Shown here: positions 1-7,630 of the stretch, one piece after another
Numbering within the stretch: position 1 is the first letter of the stretch
How the letters are laid out: each line of letters starts with the position of its first letter
Source of the DNA: Streptomyces sp. RKND-216
Lineage (GTDB): Bacteria > Actinomycetota > Actinomycetes > Streptomycetales > Streptomycetaceae
Direction: 5' to 3'
DNA: 64,000 nucleotides
NCBI RefSeq assembly: GCF_004795255.1
Contig: NZ_SSBQ01000002.1
Span: forward strand, 2,499,501-2,563,500
The notes under the pieces: model-generated
What the model was told of the DNA's origin: nothing
Database searches by the model: none
The model's input: only the letters and a program-made list of their open reading frames with translations
Made by a program: the position numbers and the translations under genes

Positions 1-1535
1 CAGCCGCAGTTCGCGAGAGCGGAGGCCATGCGGTCCAGGGCGGCCTGCGCGCCGTAGCGGTCCTTCGTGCCCGTCGTCAGGAACGCGAAGGCCAGTAGCC
101 GTCCGTCCGCGTCCACCACTGTCCCGGCCAGGGTGTTCACCCCGGTCAGCGTCCCCGTCTTCGCCCGGACGACGCCGGCGCCGCGCGCGCCCTCGTAGCG
201 CCCGTGCAGCGTGCCCGTGAAGTGCGCCACGGGCAGGCCCGTGAGGGCGACGCGCAGCTCGGGCCGTCCGGGGTCGGCGGCGAGGGCGAGCAGCCCGGTG
301 AGGAGTTCGGCGGTCACCTTGCCCGTGCGGTCGAGGCCGCTGCCGTCCGCGAAGCGGGCGCCGCGCACCGGCAGGCCCAGGTCCAGCAACCGGGCGCGGA
401 CGGCCTCGCCAGCGCCGTCGAAGCTCGCCGGCTCGCCGACGGCGAGCGCGGTCTGCCGCGCCAGGGCCTCGGCGAGGTCGTTGTCGCTGTGGGTCAGGGT
501 CCGCTCCACCAGCCGGGCGACGGTCGCGGAGCGGTGCACGGCGATCCGTTCGGCGTCGTCCCCGGCGGTGACCTTCGAGGGCCGGCCGGAGACCGTGACG
601 CCGTGGTCGTCGAGGCGCTGTGCGAACGTGCGCGCGGCCTCGGCCGCGGGGTCGGCGGCGCGGGGGGCGGGGCCGTGGTCGCTGCCGTCGAGCCGCGCCT
701 CGTTCAGCATCAGCGGGCTGACCGGGGCCAGGTTGTCGTTCGGGCCGATGGGGTGCAGGCCGGGCCCGGAGTACCGCGAGACGTCGTAGCCCAGGCGGAC
801 GCCGGGGGTGTCGTCTGCCCGCTTCAGCGCCCGTGCGACGTCGGCGGCGAGGGCGTCGAGGTCCTTCCCGGTGAGCGTCGGGTCGCCGCCGCCGACGAGC
901 ACGATGCGCCCCTCGCCAGTCCGGACGACGGGCGTCTCGATGCGGTGGCCGGGACCGCGCGCGGAGAGCACCGCGACGGACGTGGCGATCTTGACGGTCG
1001 AGGCGGGCGTCACCGGGCGGGCCGCGTCCTCGCCGAAGAGCTGCTTGCCGGTGAGGGCGTCGACGACGGAGGCGGAGACGACCGGGCCGAGCGCCGGGTC
1101 GTCCAGCAGCGGCTCCAGGGTGTCGGCCAGCGCGGTCGCGGTGGGCGCGGGCGGCGGCGCGTCGTCGCCCGCCCCCTCGGCGCCGTCGGCAGGCGCGGCG
1201 CCGAGGGCTCGCAGCACCTCCGGTGCGCTCGGCGCGGGTTCGGGCAGGGCCGGGTCCCCGGCGGTGTGGTCCCTGCCACTGTCGTCCGGCCAGGTGCCTG
1301 CACGCGTCCGCTCGGCCGTACGCTGACCCGAGTCCCACGGTCCCGCCACGGCCACCGCCGTGAACGCGACCACGAGGCCGACCACGGCGGAGGTCACGGA
1401 CAGCCGCCAGGTCTGCCGCTGGTGCGGCGGAGCGGTCCGCCACCGCCGCCGGAGCGCCGCCGGGGCACCCCGCACGCTGCGGCGCGCGGAGCCGGCGACG
1501 GCCGCGGCACGTGCCCGGACCGTGTCGTCAGGCAT
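1..1535 (-). CDS. dacB: D-alanyl-D-alanine carboxypeptidase / endopeptidase, PBP4 family (3' end cut by window)
   Basis: Penicillin-binding protein acting outside the membrane, where it trims or cuts peptidoglycan peptides. The start is ATG at 1535 (MPDDTVRARA...), followed by about 45 basic residues, one hydrophobic membrane anchor (VVGLVVAFTAVAVAG) and a Pro/Ala-rich linker. All three catalytic motifs of the family are visible: SxxK as STVK in PASTVKIATS (about residue 180), SxN as SDN in THSDNDL, and KTG in AKTGTLTG at bases 148-165. The frame is still open at base 1 with ...LDRMASALANCG, which resembles the family C-terminus, so only a few residues are missing. It is divergent from pyrophosphatase, as I recall for dacB-ppa in Streptomyces coelicolor. 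The family assignment is secure. Confidence 0.88.
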   Translation of the reverse strand, partial: MPDDTVRARAAAVAGSARRSVRGAPAALRRRWRTAPPHQRQTWRLSVTSAVVGLVVAFTAVAVAGPWDSGQRTAERTRAGTWPDDSGRDHTAGDPALPEPAPSAPEVLRALGAAPADGAEGAGDDAPPPAPTATALADTLEPLLDDPALGPVVSASVVDALTGKQLFGEDAARPVTPASTVKIATSVAVLSARGPGHRIETPVVRTGEGRIVLVGGGDPTLTGKDLDALAADVARALKRADDTPGVRLGYDVSRYSGPGLHPIGPNDNLAPVSPLMLNEARLDGSDHGPAPRAADPAAEAARTFAQRLDDHGVTVSGRPSKVTAGDDAERIAVHRSATVARLVERTLTHSDNDLAEALARQTALAVGEPASFDGAGEAVRARLLDLGLPVRGARFADGSGLDRTGKVTAELLTGLLALAADPGRPELRVALTGLPVAHFTGTLHGRYEGARGAGVVRAKTGTLTGVNTLAGTVVDADGRLLAFAFLTTGTKDRYGAQAALDRMASALANCG

Positions 1536-1621
1536 CGGAAGACCAGCCCCTTTCGCGAGCACGAACCTGCGTGAGGGACACTTAATCACCAGAACATGTG
1601 TTGATCACGGAGGAGCCTCCC

Positions 1622-2113
1622 TTGGAGTTCGACGTCGTCATCGAGATCCCGAAGGGTTCGCGGAACAAGTACGAGGTGGACCACGAGACCGGTCGCATCC
1701 GGCTGGACCGTCACCTTTTCACTTCGACCGTGTACCCGGCCGACTACGGCTTCGTCGACCACACCCTCGGGGAGGACGGCGACCCGCTCGACGCGCTGGT
1801 GCTGCTCGACGAGCCCACGTTCCCGGGGTGTCTCATCAAGTGCCGCGCCATCGGCATGTTCCGCATGACGGACGAGGCGGGCGGCGACGACAAGCTGCTC
1901 TGCGTGCCGGCGTCCGACCCGCGGATGGAGCACCTGCGCGACATCCACCACGTGAGCGAGTTCGACCGGCTGGAGATCCAGCACTTCTTCGAGGTCTACA
2001 AGGACCTGGAGCCCGGCAAGTCGGTCGAGGGCGCCGACTGGGTCGGCCGTTCGGAGGCGGAGGCGGAGGTCGAGGCCTCGGTCAAGCGGCTCGAGGCGCG
2101 GGGCGGCCACTGA
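1622..2113 (+). CDS. ppa: Inorganic pyrophosphatase
   Basis: Soluble family I pyrophosphatase that hydrolyses diphosphate to two phosphates and so drives biosynthetic reactions. I chose TTG at 1622, with GGAGGAG at 1609-1615 just upstream. This gives a 163-residue protein beginning [18 protein letters not shown], the usual actinobacterial length. An in-frame GTG at 1598 would add eight residues (LITEEPPL) and would lie upstream of this Shine-Dalgarno. The family signature DGDPLDA is at residues 52-58, and the substrate-binding PKGSRNKYE and YPADYGF segments are intact. Two hairpin terminators follow. A membrane pyrophosphatase (hppA) is also encoded in this window. Confidence 0.96.
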   Translation: MEFDVVIEIPKGSRNKYEVDHETGRIRLDRHLFTSTVYPADYGFVDHTLGEDGDPLDALVLLDEPTFPGCLIKCRAIGMFRMTDEAGGDDKLLCVPASDPRMEHLRDIHHVSEFDRLEIQHFFEVYKDLEPGKSVEGADWVGRSEAEAEVEASVKRLEARGGH

Positions 2114-2125
2114 GTCTCCCGCGGA

Positions 2126-2150
2126 GGTCCGGCCGACGCTCGGCCGGACC
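2126..2150 (+). terminator. Hairpin terminator after ppa
   Basis: Perfect 11-bp stem (GGTCCGGCCGA / TCGGCCGGACC) with a 3-nt loop, starting 12 bases after the ppa stop and followed by TTCC. Streptomyces terminators often lack a long U tract, so the stem is the main evidence. Confidence 0.7.
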
Positions 2151-2157
2151 TTCCCGT

Positions 2158-2209
2158 GCGTGAGGGGCCGGGCGGGCCGGCGGATGTCGACCCGCCCGGC
2201 CCCTCACGC
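2158..2209. terminator. Bidirectional terminator between ppa and the DAG kinase-like gene
   Basis: Perfect 19-bp stem (2158-2176 with 2191-2209) around a 14-nt loop, between convergent genes. The symmetric, very stable stem could stop transcription arriving from either side. Confidence 0.75.
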
Positions 2210-2224
2210 ATGCGCGTCGCGACG

Positions 2225-3175
2225 TCAGCGCGGCGGGACCAGGACGCGCACCGCGGCGGAGACGGCCTCGGCCTCCAGGGGGAGGGCCCCCACCGGCTCG
2301 CCGTCCGCGTAGGCCCGCATGTCCGCCGTCTCCACCCGCACCCGCCGCCCGGTGAACGTCCGCACCCCCGGGTGGCTCGTGTGGGTGCCGCGGTAGACCC
2401 GCGGGAACACCCGCAGCAGCTCGGCCCGCCCCACCGCCGGGACCACGGTGACCGCGAAGCGCCCGTCGTCCGGGGCGGCGTGCGGGCAGATGCGCATGCC
2501 GCCGCCGTACGTCGTGGTGTTGCCGACGGCGATCAGCGTGGCCTCCAGCTCGTGCCGTGCGCCGTCCACGTCGAGGACGAACGGCAGGGGCCGCAGCAGG
2601 CCCAGTTCGGCGACCATGGCGAGGTTGTAGCGCATCCGGCCGCGCGGGCGCCGCATCCGGTTGGCCCGGTCGGTGACGAGTGCGTCGAATCCGCTGGTCA
2701 GCACGGTGCCGAACCAGCGCGGCGGGGCGCCGTCGCCGGTGACGCGGCCCAGGTCGAGAGTGCGTTCCTCGCCGTCCAGCACCAGGTCGGCGGCAGCCTC
2801 CGCATCCCGTCGGGGGATGCCCAGCACCCGCGCGAAGTCGTTCCCGGTGCCGGCCGGCACCACGGCCAGGGCGGGCGTCCCCGCCGTAGCAGGCGTCCCG
2901 TGGCCGGGAGCGCCGCCTGCGGCAGCGAGGGCCTGGAGGGCCAGGTGGACCATGCCGTCTCCGCCGACGACGGCGAGCACGTCCACGCCGTCCGCGACGC
3001 AGCGGCGCGCCTGGTCCCGGGCGGCGCCGACGTCCTGCGCGGCGATCAGTTCGACCTCGGCGCCGCGGGCGAGGAGCCGCCGGGCGGCCGTCGCCGCCAG
3101 GTCCGTGCCGCGGCTGCCGCCCGCCGCGGGGTTGACCAGCATCGCGACCCGGCGCCGCGCGCCCGTGGCGCTCAC
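2225..3175 (-). CDS. Diacylglycerol kinase-family lipid kinase
   Basis: Soluble lipid kinase of the DAGK catalytic family (DgkB/YegS type), 316 residues, predicted to phosphorylate a diacyl- or alkyl-glycerol with ATP. The N-terminal LVNPAAGG loop is at residues 13-20, the nucleotide-binding GGDGM at 71-75, and the PAGTGNDFAR motif follows. GTG at 3175 overlaps the stop of the upstream flavoenzyme (GTGA), so the two are translationally coupled. The neighbours (AGPS-like enzyme, glycerol-3-phosphate dehydrogenase) suggest that the substrate may be an ether or ester glycerolipid intermediate; this is inference. The family call is firm, the substrate is not. Confidence 0.88.
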   Translation of the reverse strand: MSATGARRRVAMLVNPAAGGSRGTDLAATAARRLLARGAEVELIAAQDVGAARDQARRCVADGVDVLAVVGGDGMVHLALQALAAAGGAPGHGTPATAGTPALAVVPAGTGNDFARVLGIPRRDAEAAADLVLDGEERTLDLGRVTGDGAPPRWFGTVLTSGFDALVTDRANRMRRPRGRMRYNLAMVAELGLLRPLPFVLDVDGARHELEATLIAVGNTTTYGGGMRICPHAAPDDGRFAVTVVPAVGRAELLRVFPRVYRGTHTSHPGVRTFTGRRVRVETADMRAYADGEPVGALPLEAEAVSAAVRVLVPPR

Positions 3176-4821
3176 GCGTCGCCTGCCGGGGCCTCGGCGA
3201 CGGCGGCGGCCGTCGGGGCGGGCGGCGGGATGAGCTTGCCCGGGTTGAGGACACCCGCCGGGTCGAGGGTGCGCTTGACCGCGCGCAACACCTCCACTCC
3301 CAGGTCACCGATCTCGTCGGCCATCCAGGGCAGGTGGTCGGCTCCCACGGCGTGGTGGTGGGTGATGGTGCCGCCGCGCCCGGCGATGGCGTCGCCGGCC
3401 GCCCTCTTCGCGCGCTCCCAGCGGCCGGCGGGGTCGTCGCCCCCGGCCGCGGCCACCGTGAAGTAGAGCGAGGCGCCCTCCGGGTAGACGTGCGAGATGT
3501 GGCAGTTGACCACCGGGGGCGTGCCGTCCACGGCGAGCGCGCCGGCCAGGGCCTCGGTGACCGCCTCGCGCAGGTCCGGCAGCCGGTTCCAGGTGGTGGC
3601 CGTCTCCAGGGTCTCGGCGAGCACGCCCGCGCCGAGCAGCCCGTCACGCAGGTACGGGCCGGCGTAGCGGCTGTGCCGCCACTGCGCGACGGGCTCCTCC
3701 CCCATGCAGGTGCCACCCGCGGCCTCCAGCGCCGCGGCGGTCTCCGCGCGGCGGGCGGCGACCTGGTCGGCGGTGCCCTCGTGGGCGACGACGGCGAGGC
3801 AGCCGCCGGTCGCCTGTCCGCCCGAAAGGGCCGCGTTGACGAAGGTCTCGGTCTCGTCGGAGAGCCGGACCAGGGTGGGCGGCACCCCGCCCTGGGCGAG
3901 GGCGCGCAGGGCGGCCGTTCCGGTGGCGAAGTCGGGGAAGGTCCAGGCCTCGTCACGCTGGGCCTCGGGCAGCGGCCGCACCCGTACGGTCACCTCGGTG
4001 ATCACCCCGAACGCGCCCTCGGAGCCGAGGAGGAGCTGCTTCAGATCCGGTCCGGCGGCGGAGCCGGGCGAGCGGCCGAGGTCGAGGGTGCCGCGCGGAG
4101 TGGCGGCGCGCAGGTGCAGCACCATGGCGTCGAACCGGCCGTACCCGGCCGAGGACTGGCCGGAGGAGCGGGTGGCGGCGTAGCCGCCGATGGTCGCGTA
4201 CTCGTAGCTCTGCGGCTGGTGACCGAGCGTCAGGCCGTGCGCGGCGAGGAGTTCTTCCGCCTCCGGGGTCCGCAGGCCGGGCTGGAGCGTGGCGGTGCGG
4301 GAGACCGGGTCGACGGCGAGCAGCGCCTTCATCCGGCCGAGGTCGAGGGATATCACCGCCTCGAAGCCGGGGTGCAGCGGTTCCACGCCGCCGACCACGC
4401 TGGTGCCGCCGCCGAACGGCACGACGGCGACACGGTGTTCGGCGCAGGCCCGGAGCACGTCGAGCACCTGCGCGTGCGAGGCGGGCCGGACGACGGCGTC
4501 GGGGGCGTCCGCGACGTCGCCGGCCCGGCGGCGCAGCAGGTCGGGTGTGCTCTTCCCACCGGTGCGCCGGACGCGGGCGGCGTCGGAGAGGTCCACGTGA
4601 TCCGGGCCGACGACGGCGGCCAGGGCGTCGCGCGCGGCGGCGGGCAGGACAGAGGGCGGGACGGCGAGGGCGGACTCCTCGACGGCGGAGGCGTCGCGCA
4701 GGGCGACACCGAGGACGGACGCGACCAGGCCGCGTACGGACTCGGGGAGGGCGGAGGCGCGGTCGGGGTCGCCCCAGGCGTTCCAGGACATCTCGCCGAC
4801 CGGGGTGCTGGGAGTCGTCAT
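3172..4821 (-). CDS. FAD-binding oxidase, alkyldihydroxyacetonephosphate synthase-like
   Basis: Flavoprotein of the VAO/PCMH family, 549 residues, most like alkyl-DHAP synthase (AGPS), which exchanges the acyl group of acyl-DHAP for a fatty alcohol to form the ether bond. The N-terminal WNAWGD matches the WxxWG element of AGPS proteins. The FAD loop PFGGGTSVVGG lies near residues 140-150. The C-terminal half has the Tyr-containing SHVYPEGASLYFT segment and a triple histidine (THHHAVG, about 488-490), as in the AGPS active site. It ends with the usual DPAGVLNPGKL. It is coupled to the lipid kinase and divergent from TetR with 20 bases between start codons. An ordinary FAD oxidase is possible, but the HHH motif favours AGPS. 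Confidence 0.85.
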   Translation of the reverse strand: MTTPSTPVGEMSWNAWGDPDRASALPESVRGLVASVLGVALRDASAVEESALAVPPSVLPAAARDALAAVVGPDHVDLSDAARVRRTGGKSTPDLLRRRAGDVADAPDAVVRPASHAQVLDVLRACAEHRVAVVPFGGGTSVVGGVEPLHPGFEAVISLDLGRMKALLAVDPVSRTATLQPGLRTPEAEELLAAHGLTLGHQPQSYEYATIGGYAATRSSGQSSAGYGRFDAMVLHLRAATPRGTLDLGRSPGSAAGPDLKQLLLGSEGAFGVITEVTVRVRPLPEAQRDEAWTFPDFATGTAALRALAQGGVPPTLVRLSDETETFVNAALSGGQATGGCLAVVAHEGTADQVAARRAETAAALEAAGGTCMGEEPVAQWRHSRYAGPYLRDGLLGAGVLAETLETATTWNRLPDLREAVTEALAGALAVDGTPPVVNCHISHVYPEGASLYFTVAAAGGDDPAGRWERAKRAAGDAIAGRGGTITHHHAVGADHLPWMADEIGDLGVEVLRAVKRTLDPAGVLNPGKLIPPPAPTAAAVAEAPAGDA

Positions 4822-4825
4822 GCGT

Positions 4826-4848
4826 TACAGTCTTACATGTGATGTCAA
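4826..4848. promoter_or_regulatory. Divergent promoter/operator between AGPS-like gene and TetR
   Basis: The two start codons are only 20 bases apart. On the plus strand TACAGT (4826-4831) is placed so that transcription would start at or next to the TetR start (GTG 4839 / ATG 4842), suggesting leaderless mRNA. The segment contains the palindrome ACATGT (4835-4840) within the near-palindrome TTACATGTGA. TetR binding here would cover both promoters. The assignment is by position and motif only. Confidence 0.45.
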
Positions 4849-5465
4849 TCAGCAACGAGGACGAGAACGACACTCCGCAGGACCCGGTGGCCGGTTCGCT
4901 GCTGGACGCCGCGTACGACTGCATCGCCGCGTTCGGACTGCGCCGGATCACCCTCACCGACGTGGCGCGGCAGGCGGGCGTCAGCCGCCCGACCGTCTAC
5001 CGGCGCTGGCGGGACGTCAACACGCTCGTCGCCGACCTGCTCACCCGCGAGATGCATGCGGCGCTGGTGACCGCCGCGCAGCAGGCCGGCCCTGCCGAAG
5101 GGCCCGGCGGCGTCCGCGAGCGGCTGGTGCGCGAGGCGTCCGAGCTGCTGCGGGCGCTGCGCGAACACCCGCTGCTGACGCGGATCCTGGAGACCGAGCC
5201 CGAGGCGCTGGTCACATACACCTTCCAGCGGCTGGGCTCCAGCCAGCGCGGCGCGCTGGAACTGCTCCAGCCGCAGATCACCGCCGGCCAGGCCGACGGC
5301 ACCGTCCGCGCCGGCGACCCGGACGCGCTCGCCCGCATGGTCATGCTCCAGGTCCAGACAACCGCCCTGTCCTGGCGGCTCGTCGACGACGTGCTGCCGC
5401 TGGACCGGCTCACCGAGGAACTGCGCCGCCTGCTGGATTCCTACCTGCGCCCCGAGGAGGCCTGA
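4842..5465 (+). CDS. TetR-family transcriptional regulator
   Basis: 207-residue TetR repressor. The N-terminal helix-turn-helix spans about residues 20-65 (LTDVARQAGVSRPTVYRRW), followed by a divergent ligand-binding domain. The start is ATG 4842; an in-frame GTG one codon upstream is also possible if the mRNA is leaderless, because no Shine-Dalgarno precedes either. glpD begins five bases after its stop, so the two form an operon. The divergent neighbour is the AGPS-like flavoenzyme. It probably controls both directions from the shared 20-bp gap, perhaps responding to a lipid or acyl-CoA; the ligand is unknown. Confidence 0.88.
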   Translation: MSISNEDENDTPQDPVAGSLLDAAYDCIAAFGLRRITLTDVARQAGVSRPTVYRRWRDVNTLVADLLTREMHAALVTAAQQAGPAEGPGGVRERLVREASELLRALREHPLLTRILETEPEALVTYTFQRLGSSQRGALELLQPQITAGQADGTVRAGDPDALARMVMLQVQTTALSWRLVDDVLPLDRLTEELRRLLDSYLRPEEA

Positions 5466-5470
5466 GCGCC

Positions 5471-7117
5471 ATGCCCCCAGCTCCTTCCGCCGCCCCGACC
5501 CCCACTCCCACACCGGCCGCGGCCGCCGCTGCCGCCGCGCGCGGCGCGGCCCGCGAGGCCGCCGCGCTGAACGCCGCCCGCCGCTCCCGCGAACTGGAAC
5601 GCCTCGCCGACCGTCCCGAGGTGGACCTGCTGGTGGTCGGCGGCGGGGTGACCGGCACGGGCATCGCTCTGGACGCCGCCGCGCGCGGACTGCGCACGGT
5701 GCTGGTGGAACGGCACGACCTCGCCTTCGGCACCAGCCGCTGGAGCTCGAAGCTGGTGCACGGCGGGCTGCGCTACCTCGCCAAGGGCCGGGTGGGCATC
5801 GCGTACGAGAGCGCGCGCGAGCGGCACGTGCTGATCTCCCGCACGGCTCCGCACCTGGTGCGGGCGCTGCCGATGCTGCTGCCGCTGCACGAGAGCGTGG
5901 GCCCGGCGCAGGCCGCGTTGACCCGGGCCGGCTTCGTGCTCGGCGACGCGCTGCGCGTCGCCGCCGGTACGCGGCGCGGTGTGCTGCCCCGCGCGCGCCG
6001 CGTCTCGCGCGAACGGGTGCTCGACCTCGCCCCGTCGGTCCGGGCCCACGGGCTGCGGGGCGGCCAGCTCGCCTACGACGGCCAACTGGTCGACGACGCC
6101 CGGCTGGTGGTCGGCCTGGCGCGTACGGCCGCCCGGGAGGGCGCGGCGGTGCTGACCCGCTGTGCGGCGGAGGAGCTGCACGGCCGGGGTGCGGTGCTCC
6201 GCGACGAACTCACGGGCGAGCGGCTGGAGATCCGCGCGCGTGCGGTCGTGAACGCGGCCGGGGTGTGGGCGGACCGGCTGGTGCCGGGCGTACGGCTGCG
6301 TCCGAGTCGGGGCAGCCACCTGGTGCTGTCCGGCGAGCGGTTCGGCGGCCTGCGCACGGCGCTGACCATCCCGGTGGCCGGGGCGCTCAGCCGGTTCGTC
6401 ATGGTGCTGCCGCAGGAGGGCGGTGACCGGGTGTACGTCGGCCTCACCGACGAGCCACTGGACGGTCCGGTGCCCGACGTGCCCACCGTCCCGCAGAGCG
6501 ATGTCGACTTCCTCCTGGACGTCGTGGGCGATGCCCTGGACACACGTCTGACCAGGGAGGACGTGCTCGGCTCGTACGCGGGACTGCGACCGCTGCTGGA
6601 GTCCGGCGACGGCACCGGATCGAGTGCCGACCTGTCCCGGCGGCACGCGGTGCTCACCTCGCCGGACGGCGTGGTCACCGTCGTCGGCGGCAAGCTGACG
6701 ACCTACCGGCGGATGGCCCAGGACGCGGTGGACGCAGCGGTGGCGGGCGGCGGACTCGCCGCCGGACAGTGCCGCACGGGCCGGCTGCCACTGGTCGGCG
6801 CGGGGTCGGCGGCGGCGCTGTCGCGGGTGCCCGCGCCCGCGCGGCTCGTCGCGCGGTACGGGACGGAGGCTCCCGAGGTGCTCGGCTGCGGGGCGGCGAC
6901 GGAGGTCGCCGCGGGCGTGACCGAGGCCGAGTTGGCCTGGGCCGTACGGTGCGAGGGAGCGCTGGACGAGGGCGACATGCTCGACCGCCGTACGCGCGTC
7001 GGGCTGGTTCCCGCGGACCGCGAGCGCGCCCTTCCCGCGGCGCGGGCCGCGCTCGCCGCGGCCTCGCGCACGACGTCGTCGCCGGTGTCGCCCGCGGGTC
7101 CGCCCCGGAACGGGTGA
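5471..7117 (+). CDS. glpD: Glycerol-3-phosphate dehydrogenase (FAD)
   Basis: 548-residue FAD-dependent glycerol-3-phosphate dehydrogenase producing dihydroxyacetone phosphate, membrane-associated and feeding electrons to the quinone pool in this family. ATG at 5471 has GAGGAGG upstream at about 5455-5461, inside the end of tetR. A low-complexity Ala/Pro leader (residues 1-50) precedes the dinucleotide-binding GGGVTGTG at 57-64. The family motif RWSSKLVHGGLRYL follows. No glpF or glpK lies nearby, so this is not a standard glycerol catabolic operon. Its product DHAP is the backbone precursor for the AGPS-like enzyme next door, which supports a joint role. Confidence 0.93.
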   Translation: MPPAPSAAPTPTPTPAAAAAAAARGAAREAAALNAARRSRELERLADRPEVDLLVVGGGVTGTGIALDAAARGLRTVLVERHDLAFGTSRWSSKLVHGGLRYLAKGRVGIAYESARERHVLISRTAPHLVRALPMLLPLHESVGPAQAALTRAGFVLGDALRVAAGTRRGVLPRARRVSRERVLDLAPSVRAHGLRGGQLAYDGQLVDDARLVVGLARTAAREGAAVLTRCAAEELHGRGAVLRDELTGERLEIRARAVVNAAGVWADRLVPGVRLRPSRGSHLVLSGERFGGLRTALTIPVAGALSRFVMVLPQEGGDRVYVGLTDEPLDGPVPDVPTVPQSDVDFLLDVVGDALDTRLTREDVLGSYAGLRPLLESGDGTGSSADLSRRHAVLTSPDGVVTVVGGKLTTYRRMAQDAVDAAVAGGGLAAGQCRTGRLPLVGAGSAAALSRVPAPARLVARYGTEAPEVLGCGAATEVAAGVTEAELAWAVRCEGALDEGDMLDRRTRVGLVPADRERALPAARAALAAASRTTSSPVSPAGPPRNG

Positions 7118-7168
7118 GCGCTCCGGTACCGGCACCCCACGAGGCGGGGCCGCCGGTACCGGAGCGCT
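7117..7168. terminator. Bidirectional terminator between glpD and a convergent secreted protein gene
   Basis: Perfect 16-bp stem (AGCGCTCCGGTACCGG at 7117-7132, complement at 7153-7168) with a 20-nt loop that can itself fold (CCCC/GGGG). It begins on the last base of the glpD stop codon and lies 22 bases from the stop of the convergent gene. Confidence 0.8.
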
Positions 7169-7190
7169 TCCGTCCGGGCCGCGGACGAGG

Positions 7191-7469
7191 TCAGTCGACC
7201 TCGTTGCCCTGGGCGATCTCGCACTCGACCTCGACGGAGCGGTCGGAGACCGCCTCGCCCTCGCCCTCGCCGAACACGCCGATGCCCAGGCCGAGGTTGA
7301 TGTCCCCTATGAGGGACTGCGATGCCTGCTTGACCGACTGCTTGCAGACGGCGCCGTTCTCCTGCTCGAACTCGACGGCCGGGCCACCCGCGACGGCGGT
7401 ACCGGCACCGGCGGTACCGAGGGCGGCGACGAGGGCGGCGACGGCAGCCGCGGAGCGGAACTTACGCAT
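7191..7469 (-). CDS. Small secreted protein of unknown function
   Basis: 92 residues from ATG 7469, with GAGGAG five bases upstream. A clear signal peptide (MRKFRSAAAVAALVAALGTAGAG, likely cut after TAVAG) leaves about 65 residues. The mature part is acidic and Gly-rich (INLGLGIGVFGEGEGE) and has two cysteines (GAVCKQ, EVECEI) that could form one disulfide outside the cell. I do not recognise a family. It is not a chaplin, since the hydrophobic VxN repeats are absent. It is transcribed alone and convergent with glpD. Confidence 0.72.
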   Translation of the reverse strand: MRKFRSAAAVAALVAALGTAGAGTAVAGGPAVEFEQENGAVCKQSVKQASQSLIGDINLGLGIGVFGEGEGEAVSDRSVEVECEIAQGNEVD

Positions 7470-7498
7470 GGTTTCTCCTCTATTCCTCAGAGAATCGC

Positions 7499-7517
7499 CA
7501 CGAGCCGTGAGCTCGTG
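7499..7517. repeat. Inverted repeat upstream of the small secreted protein gene
   Basis: 7-bp arms CACGAGC / GCTCGTG with a 5-nt spacer, 30 bases before the start codon of the secreted protein. It could be an operator or a 5' UTR hairpin; no cognate regulator is evident. Confidence 0.4.
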
Positions 7518-7630
7518 ATCCGACAAGATGAGAATCGGCGCGAAAACCAGGCTTCTTGAGCCTTCGCGCGCCCTACCACCCGACCGGCCCGCGACACACC
7601 GGACCCGGTTGCTTGACCACGGAGAAACGG

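Noticed and set aside
1598..1621. GTG 1598 as the pyrophosphatase start
   Set aside because: It lies upstream of the Shine-Dalgarno at 1609-1615; TTG 1622 gives the normal length and N-terminus.
4545..4841. TetR with a 99-residue N-terminal extension
   Set aside because: The extension is antisense to the AGPS-like gene and Arg-rich; the helix-turn-helix is at the normal distance from ATG 4842.
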